DNA from: Clostridia bacterium
GTDB taxonomy: Bacteria; Bacillota; Clostridia; Oscillospirales; CAG-272
DNA: 64,000 bases
Direction of reading: 5' to 3'
Assembly: GCA_017463125.1 (NCBI GenBank)
Contig: JAFTPV010000019.1
Location: 1-64,000, forward strand
A program made the translations under genes and the position numbers. Below, in pieces: positions 57,773 to 64,000 of the stretch. The notes beneath the pieces are model-generated. The model saw nothing but the letters and a program-made list of their open reading frames with translations, did not search any database and was not told the origin of the DNA. The first letter of the stretch is position 1. Each line of letters opens with the position of its first letter.

Positions 57773-57801
57773 TTGAAAAGAGGAGCATTTTATGATAAAA
57801 T
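57773..57801 (+). promoter_or_regulatory. Sigma-A-type promoter of dusB
   Basis: TTGAAA (57773-57778), 17 bp, TAAAAT (57796-57801). Confidence 0.6.
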
Positions 57802-57831
57802 GTATGAAACGAACCAAGAAGGGAGCAAAGC

Positions 57832-58794
57832 GTGAGGATAGGAAATCTTGAGTTAAAGCACGGCGTTATGCTTGCGCCTATGGCGGGATACACCGACAGA
57901 GCCATGCGCCTTGTCTGCCACGAGGCAGGAGCAGAATACTCCGTAACCGAGATGGTCAGTGCCAAGGCCGTCGTTTATAATGATAAAAAAACCTTCACGC
58001 TTGCTAAAATACAGACCGACGAGGGTCCTGTTGCCATACAGATCTTCGGCTCGGAGCCGGAAATTATGGCAGAGGCGGCGTCAAGACTGATAAAATCCAG
58101 CTTGGTTATGCCGGCGGCTATTGATATAAATATGGGTTGCCCGGTAAACAAGATTTTCTCAAACGGAGAGGGCTCCGCACTTATGAAAAGCCCCGAGCTT
58201 ATAGAAAAAATAGTGCGTGCCGTTAAGGAAGCCGTAACGGTACCCGTAACAGTTAAGCTGCGTGCCGGAATTGACGATAATAATATAAACGCTGTGGAGT
58301 GCTCACTTGCTGCAGAGGCTGGCGGAGCGTGTGCCGTTTGTATTCACGGACGCACCAGAGTTCAGATGTACGGCGGCAAAGCAGACAAAAACATTATTAA
58401 AAAAGTAAAGCAAAGTTTACAAATACCCGTTTTTGCCAATGGAGATATAACCGATGCCGACGAGGCTGTAGAAATGCTTCGAGAAACAGGGGCGGACGGT
58501 ATCGCCGTCGGCCGAGGTGCTGTCGGAAACCCCTTTATATTTTCGGAGATAATCTCACGCATAGAGGGAGACAGCTACTCCCCTCCCTCTCTGAACGATA
58601 GGATAGATACGGCTTTGCGCCAACTTCGTATAGCGATAGATGACAAGGGCGAGCGTGCCGCTGTGACCGAGGCAAGAAAGCAAATCGCTCTATATGTCAA
58701 GGCCTTTCACGGTGCGGCAAGGCTTCGCGGATTGATAAACGGAGCCGAGTCTTACGCCGAGGTCAAAGCCGCCTTTGACCAAATCGGAGAATAA
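57832..58794 (+). CDS. dusB: tRNA-dihydrouridine synthase (DusB type)
   Basis: Dus enzymes reduce uridine to dihydrouridine in tRNA using FMN and NADPH. GTG 57832 follows AAGGGAG. The 320-residue protein shows VMLAPMAGYTDRAMRLVCHE, QIFGSEPEIMAEAASRL, the catalytic cysteine in DINMGCPVNKIFSNGEGSAL, CIHGRTRVQMYGG and FANGDITDADEAVEMLRETG, then VGRGAVGNPFIF. This is the NifR3/DusB pattern common in Firmicutes. It is divergent from addA and ends at a strong bidirectional terminator. Confidence 0.94.
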   Translation: MRIGNLELKHGVMLAPMAGYTDRAMRLVCHEAGAEYSVTEMVSAKAVVYNDKKTFTLAKIQTDEGPVAIQIFGSEPEIMAEAASRLIKSSLVMPAAIDINMGCPVNKIFSNGEGSALMKSPELIEKIVRAVKEAVTVPVTVKLRAGIDDNNINAVECSLAAEAGGACAVCIHGRTRVQMYGGKADKNIIKKVKQSLQIPVFANGDITDADEAVEMLRETGADGIAVGRGAVGNPFIFSEIISRIEGDSYSPPSLNDRIDTALRQLRIAIDDKGERAAVTEARKQIALYVKAFHGAARLRGLINGAESYAEVKAAFDQIGE

Positions 58795-58810
58795 TAAGTT
58801 TTACAAAAAT

Positions 58811-58856
58811 AAAAGCCTAATGCAAAATAAAAGTCTTTTGCACCAGGCTTTTTTAT
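58811..58856. terminator. Bidirectional terminator between dusB and the mannosidase-like gene
   Basis: The stem AAAAGCCT..TGCAAAA / TTTTGCA..AGGCTTTT is followed by TTTATTTTC on the plus strand. Confidence 0.82.
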
Positions 58857-58858
58857 TT

Positions 58859-60913
58859 TCACCTTCCCACGTCGTAAAGCGATCTTATCTTGAGCGCCTC
58901 GGTCAACCTTTGTGCCGTTTCTGGAGTGCCGGAAACAGTACAGGATACCTTTATCGGTGCGGGTGAGGTTATGTCAAAGTAGTTGTCGGATAAAACGACG
59001 TCTATATCGCCGAAATCAAGCTCAACCCCCTTGGCAAACGCGTCGGCAGACAGGGTTATGCTAAAACGCTTTTCGGAGCCGAAAATATCGGCCTTGATAT
59101 TCGGCGCCTTAAGCTTGAAGCTTGACTCCCTCGTAAAGAGAGACGCGCCCTTTGCCAAAAGTCCTGTTCCTTCGGTAAAAACGTATTCTATGTATCTGTC
59201 GTTTTCGTGCGATGCAATATGCTCTTCAAAGCTGCGGGTAAAGAGGTGCTTTGACGAATGCTCGCTTACCTCAACCTCCTCAGTATTTTTATATATAACA
59301 AGGTTTGAGGAATCAATTATTCTGTATTCCAAGGTTCCGTAAACGGCGCTCTTTCTGGCGTTAGTTATTGAGAAGCTGACGTCCGTACCGGATACGTCAA
59401 GAGAGAGAGCAACGTCAGAGAAAAATTTTGACGCATAATAATGCAACGCCTTCCATCTCACTCTATGGTCAAGAGATGAATCGCATATAAGCGAGTCTGC
59501 GCTGATTGACGAGAATATTGCACGTCCCGATGCACCAAACGCCATTCTGCGCGAGAGGATTTCTTCCTTGCATCTCTCTGCCTGATACAGCCTCGTAAGA
59601 TAAGCAAAATCCGAGGAGTTATACGGGAAGAGATACCTTGATGCAACCTTTGCTGCCATCTCGCGACATCTGCCTCCGCTGTAATTTTCCATAACGTCAG
59701 AGAAGGGATTACGCTCCCCTTCTCCTATAACCGCACACGTAGTTTTGTCAACGGGGATAGAGATTTCACCTACGTACCCCGGAGCTTCATCAAGAAGAGA
59801 AAACTCAACCCGAGGTGCAACCTTTGCAAGCCGCTCCGCAATGTTCTCTATGTTATCAGAGCAGCCGATAATGTCTATCGGAGCAAAGGATGGATGATAC
59901 GAAAGACGCGCAACTGTATCAACGGCAGTTTCGTCCATATTAGTAAATTCACATATTACGACGATACCGTGTACGTCACACAAATCAAAGAAATCGTCAT
60001 CCGGAATACGGCTGCCCGCCCTTATCAAAAGAGCATTGAAGCCTGCCATAGCCGCCGAGGTGACGAAGGCTGCGGTCCTGCGTCTTTTTTCATCAGGAAT
60101 ATAGGTCTTTTCGGGAACGAATACTGCGCCCATAGGGACGAAGGGTACACCGTTTGCCTCAAGAAGCGAGCCATCTGCATTTTTAGAGGTTACGAGAGTC
60201 CTGAGTCCTATTCTTATTTCCTTGGTGTCCTCTATTTCCATATCTCCGTAGAGATTTACGTTAAGCTTATATATATTATGAACACCGAGCGTTCCCGGCC
60301 ACCAGTACAAAGGATCGCGTACGGTTATAGAGGCTTTTCCCTTATTAAATCCACCGTAGTAAATCTGACCGGTTCCGGAAATAAGAGTCGCAACGGCTCT
60401 AACGTGCTCCATGCTTCCGACGGTTTCAAGCTCTACCTCTAGTGAAACGGCACCGTCCTCTCTTTTTTCCGTAACCTTTATTTCATCTATTATAGCATTG
60501 TTGAATTTCAAAAATTCTATACTGTGCGAAAGGCCTGCGTTCCAGTCGGGATGAGTAAACTCCAGCTCAATAAGGTTTTCTCCCATCTGAAGAACACCGT
60601 CCGTACTTAAAAGATGCGTGCGCTTCTCAGAATCAACGACACCAAGGCGCACCTTGTTAAGATACACCTCGCAGGGAACCTCCACACCCGACAGACGAAG
60701 ATACGTGTATCTGCCATTGAAGCAGGACTCGTCCGCATCCATCGTGGTATAAAACTTGAGTGCCTCGACGTTACACTCTCCAAGCCCCCTCTCAACGCTT
60801 CTCACACGGCCGAGGTCGTTCAGCGCGGAATAGAGCGTAAACGGAGCAGTAACGGGATAGCCCTTAACACCGTCGCAATCCATAGTAAAGCTTTTTATCT
60901 CACGTCTTATCAT
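58859..60913 (-). CDS. Beta-mannosidase-like GH2 protein with eroded catalytic motif
   Basis: The 684-residue protein follows the GH2 beta-mannosidase plan. It has an N-terminal jelly-roll (RYTYLRLSGVEVPCEVYLNK, ELEFTHPDWNAGLSHSIEFL), an Ig-like domain (PLYWWPGTLGVHNIYKLNV), then a barrel (VPFVPMGAVFVPEKTYIPDE, IPDDDFFDLCDVHGIVVICE). A WKALHYYASKFF segment precedes the final Ig-like domains. Where active mannosidases have W-C-G-N-N-E with the acid/base Glu, this protein reads DIIGCSDNIEN, so the acid/base appears replaced. GYVGEISIP may keep the nucleophile Glu. It may be inactive or altered. It follows map by 22 bases on the same strand. ATG 60913 has AGGAGAT. Confidence 0.8.
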   Translation of the reverse strand: MIRREIKSFTMDCDGVKGYPVTAPFTLYSALNDLGRVRSVERGLGECNVEALKFYTTMDADESCFNGRYTYLRLSGVEVPCEVYLNKVRLGVVDSEKRTHLLSTDGVLQMGENLIELEFTHPDWNAGLSHSIEFLKFNNAIIDEIKVTEKREDGAVSLEVELETVGSMEHVRAVATLISGTGQIYYGGFNKGKASITVRDPLYWWPGTLGVHNIYKLNVNLYGDMEIEDTKEIRIGLRTLVTSKNADGSLLEANGVPFVPMGAVFVPEKTYIPDEKRRRTAAFVTSAAMAGFNALLIRAGSRIPDDDFFDLCDVHGIVVICEFTNMDETAVDTVARLSYHPSFAPIDIIGCSDNIENIAERLAKVAPRVEFSLLDEAPGYVGEISIPVDKTTCAVIGEGERNPFSDVMENYSGGRCREMAAKVASRYLFPYNSSDFAYLTRLYQAERCKEEILSRRMAFGASGRAIFSSISADSLICDSSLDHRVRWKALHYYASKFFSDVALSLDVSGTDVSFSITNARKSAVYGTLEYRIIDSSNLVIYKNTEEVEVSEHSSKHLFTRSFEEHIASHENDRYIEYVFTEGTGLLAKGASLFTRESSFKLKAPNIKADIFGSEKRFSITLSADAFAKGVELDFGDIDVVLSDNYFDITSPAPIKVSCTVSGTPETAQRLTEALKIRSLYDVGR

Positions 60914-60935
60914 ACGTATCTCCTGTTTTTACAAA

Positions 60936-61811
60936 TTATTTTGAAAGAATCTCAACGCCGTCCTCTTTTATAAGTATTTCGTACTCTATCTGTGCGGAAA
61001 GCCCTCCGTCAGAGGTATAAACGGTCCAGCCATCGTGCTCGTCAACATAAACTCTCGAGCTTCTCTGATTTATCATCGGTTCTATCGTGAATATCATTCC
61101 GGGAAGAAGTAGCATTCCCGAGCCGAGAGAGCCAACGTGACATACGTAAGGGTCCTCGTGCATTGCAAGACCCACGCCGTGTCCTCCGATTTCCCTGACA
61201 ACGCTGTATCCCGCCTGCCTTGCGTGGCGGTTTATATAATATCCTATGTCGCCAAGGTGCGACTCGTACGGGCGAATAGCGCCGACGGCAAGCTCCACAG
61301 CCTCTCTTGTGGTTTTGACAAGTCTGCCTGCCTCGTGTGAAATTTCTCCAAAGGTAAACATTCTGGATGCATCACCGTAATATCCACCGTATATGGTGGT
61401 GCAGTCCACGTTCAGTATATCCCCATCGGAAAGACGCTCCTTCTTTGAGGGTATGCCGTGACACACGACGTTATTTCTTGACGTACAGACCGAGCGAGGA
61501 AATCCCTCAAATCCAAGGCATGCGGCAATCCCGCCGTATTCCTTCGTTGCCTTCACTACTATATCGTCAACATCAGCGGTAGTCATACCAATCTCGATGT
61601 TTTTTTCAACCGCATCAAGCACAAGCGAGTTTATCCTGCCCGCTTCCCTACAGCCCTCTATCTGCTCCGGAGTTTTTATCATTCTTACGCCGGGAGTTCT
61701 GTATCCAAGTGCGCGTAGCTTTTTGATGTATTCTTCACAAGTCTGACCGGCGTCCATTCTAGGAGGGGGCGGCAGATCGCGTCTTTCGATTACCCTGCGA
61801 GCTTTTATCAT
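60936..61811 (-). CDS. map: Methionine aminopeptidase, type I
   Basis: MAP removes the initiator methionine from nascent proteins. The 291-residue protein has an N-terminal extension of about 45 residues (RRDLPPPPRMDAGQTCEEYI) and then the pita-bread fold. Metal ligands are visible: two Asp in NVDCTTIYGGYYGDASRMF, His in IGGHGVGLAMHEDPYVCH, Glu in FTIEPMIN and Glu in AQIEYEILI. HGIPSKKERLSDGDI is the usual substrate-side segment. A promoter lies at 61856-61884; the ribosome site is weak. It heads a two-gene unit with the mannosidase-like gene, an odd pairing. Confidence 0.94.
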   Translation of the reverse strand: MIKARRVIERRDLPPPPRMDAGQTCEEYIKKLRALGYRTPGVRMIKTPEQIEGCREAGRINSLVLDAVEKNIEIGMTTADVDDIVVKATKEYGGIAACLGFEGFPRSVCTSRNNVVCHGIPSKKERLSDGDILNVDCTTIYGGYYGDASRMFTFGEISHEAGRLVKTTREAVELAVGAIRPYESHLGDIGYYINRHARQAGYSVVREIGGHGVGLAMHEDPYVCHVGSLGSGMLLLPGMIFTIEPMINQRSSRVYVDEHDGWTVYTSDGGLSAQIEYEILIKEDGVEILSK

Positions 61812-61855
61812 ATATTTCTTTATTTTTTCCTTCTTAAAAATAATACTATATCAGT

Positions 61856-61884
61856 AGTATATCATAATTTTTAATAAATTTCAA
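61856..61884 (-). promoter_or_regulatory. Sigma-A-type promoter of map
   Basis: On the minus strand, TTGAAA (61884-61879), 17 bp, TATACT (61861-61856). ATACTA-TATCAG-TAGTAT (61843-61860) overlaps the -10. Confidence 0.68.
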
Positions 61885-61930
61885 CTTTTATAAAAAATTT
61901 GTCACAAATTATTCTTCATCATAAAAATAA

Positions 61931-61963
61931 AAAAGAGCCAATTCTGTAAAAAACGGCTCTTTT
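61931..61963 (-). terminator. Terminator of the P-type ATPase gene
   Basis: The stem AAAAGAGCC / GGCTCTTTT with a 15-nt loop lies 27 bases after the ATPase stop. On the minus strand, TTTTTATTTTTATG follows. Confidence 0.82.
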
Positions 61964-61989
61964 TATACGAATGTAAATATTTATTTACT

Positions 61990-64000
61990 TTATATCTTAT
62001 TTTTCTTTCTATTTTCTATTTTTTCTGCCAACAAAGAAACAAATCTCTCTATATTTTTTCTGAACAGCTCCAGCAAGAGCGAAAGAGATATTCCTATACC
62101 GAGCATACCAACAAGGAACATCGGGTTTTCAAACGCAGGTAGGAATCCAAGCATATCCGGTGTCAATATCGGCAAAAGACTGCCTACTAAAACGCTCAAT
62201 GGGGCTGTTACCAAAATAGCAACACCAATGAATATGCAGACGCCAAGGCGGAAGCGAGTATAGGGACGGCAAAGGGACAAAAGATTGATATATCCCACAA
62301 CCGTAACCACTATCATAGCCACTGAATTACGGCACTCGACAGATATTCCCACACCGAGCGTACCAAGTATAAGTATCAGGAGAACAGGCAGATACATTAC
62401 TATAGCGCTGGGTACACTTTTTATTAAAATGTTCTTGAGGAAGGAGCCCTTTATTCTCTCGTTATTCGGCTCTAGAGCCAAAAGCACGGAGGATATTCCT
62501 ATGACAAACATCTCAAGCAGCATAAACTGCTTTGGTTCAAAGGGATAGGTAACTCCGGGAGCAAATATTGCAAAGATTGAAAGTCCTATAACGAATACCG
62601 TTTTCATAAGGAAGAGAGATGCCGACGAGCGCACGTTGTTTATACACCTTCGTCCTTCTCTTACAACATCGGGCAAAGCCGCAAAATCCGAATCCAAAAG
62701 AACTATATCCGACACGCCCTTTGCTACGTCACTGCCCTCTGCCATAGCTATGGCACAGTTTGACTCCTTCAATGCAAGAGTATCATTTACGCCATCACCC
62801 GTCATAGCAACCGTGTGTCCCGCCTTCTTCAGCGCCTTTATAAGAAGAACCTTTTGCTCCGGAGTAACCCTTCCGAATACCGAATATTTATCTGCTGACG
62901 AGACAAGCTCTTCGTCGGAAAGCGAATCACAGGAGATATAATTTTCGGCTCCTATGACTCCGACTCTTTTCGCAATAGACGATACGGTTTTTGCATTATC
63001 ACCCGAAATTATCTTTACTGTAACGCCTTGTTTTTGGAAATTATGTATAGTTTCATTTGCATTTTTACGTATTCTGTCACAAATTGCTACCAACGCGACA
63101 GCAACTCCCGATGAATTAATAGAGTCGAGCTTTGCAAGTACAAGCACTCTCTCGCCAAGAGATGCGCGCTCGTTTATTTTTTCTTCTGCCTCACCGGATA
63201 TTTCGCAAGGTACAAATCCTGCGGCTCCTATCGCATAGCACCCTACCCCTTCTATCTCAACCGCCGAATATTTTCTCTCCGACGAGAAGGGAATACGCTC
63301 CTTTACAGTCGAGTCCTCTCTGCCGAACCTTTCTATAAGGGCACGGGACGTATTGTTTATACTCTGCTCCGCCCCTTCAATCAGGGATATCATTCTGCCT
63401 ATCTCGCCCTCGTCGGAGCCGTCAAGGGACTCAACGCAGGTGACGTACATCGTACCGTCGGTTATGGTACCCGTTTTGTCAAGGCAAAGAACATCTGCCG
63501 AGGCGAGCATTTCAATCGAATACATATCCTGAACGAGAGTTCTTTTTTTTGCAAGCTTTATAACGCTGAGAGTCAAAGTAACGGTTATAAGAAGATAAAC
63601 ACCTGCGGGAATCATTCCTATAATAGAGCCCGAGGTCTTTTCCACCGTTTCGATAAAGTCAAAGCCGGTATCGTAATAATTTGTAACTGCCATTGCCGCC
63701 GCCATCGGTATTATGAATATACCTATATATTTTATAAGGCGGTTAAGGTCGCGGAAAAGATTTGATGATGGAGCCTTAAATCCCTTTGCCGCACTCTCTA
63801 GCTTATGAACATAGTTGTCTTTGCCTACCCTTACGGCTTTAGCAAAAACCGCTCCGCTGACAAGAAAGCTGCCCGCAAGGAGAGAGTCACCCTCTTTTTT
63901 CGCAATAGCGTTTGACTCGCCTGTAAGCATACTCTCGTTAAGCTCGGCAAAGCCAGATACCACAACGGAATCCGCCTGTACCTGCATACCCATCTCGAGC
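61990..64000 (-). CDS. P-type cation-transporting ATPase, C-terminal part (runs off window end)
   Basis: The frame is open through the end of the window, so the N-terminus is missing; 670 codons are visible. It begins inside the actuator domain (VSGFAELNESMLTGESNAIA, the TGES motif). The fourth-helix segment GMIPAGVYLL follows, then the phosphorylation site VLCLDKTGTITDG. The nucleotide domain has VKIISGDNAKTVSSIA, and the hinge is MTGDGVNDTLALKESNCAIA. Four to six C-terminal helices follow. There is no CPC or CPH metal motif in the fourth helix, and PEGLP of calcium pumps is replaced by IPAG, so the substrate is not heavy-metal-type; it resembles the CtpE-like group, but the ion is not clear. 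Confidence 0.88.
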   Translation of the reverse strand, partial: LEMGMQVQADSVVVSGFAELNESMLTGESNAIAKKEGDSLLAGSFLVSGAVFAKAVRVGKDNYVHKLESAAKGFKAPSSNLFRDLNRLIKYIGIFIIPMAAAMAVTNYYDTGFDFIETVEKTSGSIIGMIPAGVYLLITVTLTLSVIKLAKKRTLVQDMYSIEMLASADVLCLDKTGTITDGTMYVTCVESLDGSDEGEIGRMISLIEGAEQSINNTSRALIERFGREDSTVKERIPFSSERKYSAVEIEGVGCYAIGAAGFVPCEISGEAEEKINERASLGERVLVLAKLDSINSSGVAVALVAICDRIRKNANETIHNFQKQGVTVKIISGDNAKTVSSIAKRVGVIGAENYISCDSLSDEELVSSADKYSVFGRVTPEQKVLLIKALKKAGHTVAMTGDGVNDTLALKESNCAIAMAEGSDVAKGVSDIVLLDSDFAALPDVVREGRRCINNVRSSASLFLMKTVFVIGLSIFAIFAPGVTYPFEPKQFMLLEMFVIGISSVLLALEPNNERIKGSFLKNILIKSVPSAIVMYLPVLLILILGTLGVGISVECRNSVAMIVVTVVGYINLLSLCRPYTRFRLGVCIFIGVAILVTAPLSVLVGSLLPILTPDMLGFLPAFENPMFLVGMLGIGISLSLLLELFRKNIERFVSLLAEKIENRKKNKI

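Overview
The window looks like a chromosomal segment of an anaerobic, endospore-forming member of the Clostridia (Firmicutes), most likely an uncultured gut-type lineage. The evidence is a complete spoIIIA operon (spoIIIAA to spoIIIAH), a clostridial-order Rnf complex (rnfCDGEAB), an AbrB/SpoVT-type regulator, B12-dependent methionine synthesis with a detached reactivation domain, and many canonical sigma-A promoters (TTGACA, 17 bp, TATAAT). No rRNA, phage, integrase, transposase or CRISPR locus was seen. Two tRNA genes are present.

Layout. 1-3000: carbohydrate uptake and hydrolysis (GH2 beta-galactosidase cut by the window edge, GPH-type symporter) with a divergent TetR regulator. 3088-5103: asd and a LysR regulator. 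5432-9930: spoIIIA operon. 10158-12190: AbrB-like regulator, PfkB sugar kinase, small anchored protein. 12311-15354: ArsR/SdpR-like repressor, SdpI-like protein and an ABC exporter, with a clear operator. 15417-17669: glycerophosphodiesterase and MFS transporter. 17770-25247: rnf operon plus NusG-II and Gx-transporter genes. 25604-33147: small membrane protein, FliB-like protein, U32 peptidase, ComM, PlsC with a zinc ribbon, TcdA. 33288-38423: two secreted proteins sharing an N-terminal module, one about 1500 residues with five lectin-like modules. 38782-43464: RNA methyltransferase, GH1 beta-glucosidase, ureidoglycolate-lyase-like protein, ClC transporter. 43605-47918: two tRNA loci with unusual palindromic surroundings, a GLUG/InlB-repeat lipoprotein, an XRE/membrane-protein pair, a TM2 protein. 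47979-51852: metF, MetH activation protein, metH. 52106-64000: malQ, a tail-anchored protein, addA, dusB, a beta-mannosidase-like protein, map and a P-type ATPase cut by the window end.

Functional themes. Energy is probably conserved by Rnf (ferredoxin to NAD, ion-pumping). Its RnfG is about three times normal length, with four tandem FMN-binding-type modules. Sugar use is supported by GH1, GH2, malQ, KDG-kinase-like and two sugar-type transporters. The metF / activation protein / metH cassette closes the methyl cycle.

The most unexpected structure is in non-coding DNA. (i) At both tRNA loci the 3' end of the tRNA plus 8-9 nt of trailer is copied in inverted orientation beyond the terminator, forming perfect 21-23 bp inverted repeats, with further tRNA scraps and duplicated terminators behind. 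(ii) An intergenic repeat family of about 110 bp (two tandem copies after rnfB, a diverged copy after comM) starts at the stop codon of the preceding gene and keeps a long hairpin although the stem sequence has changed. All reading was by eye; no alignments, profile searches or folding programs were run.
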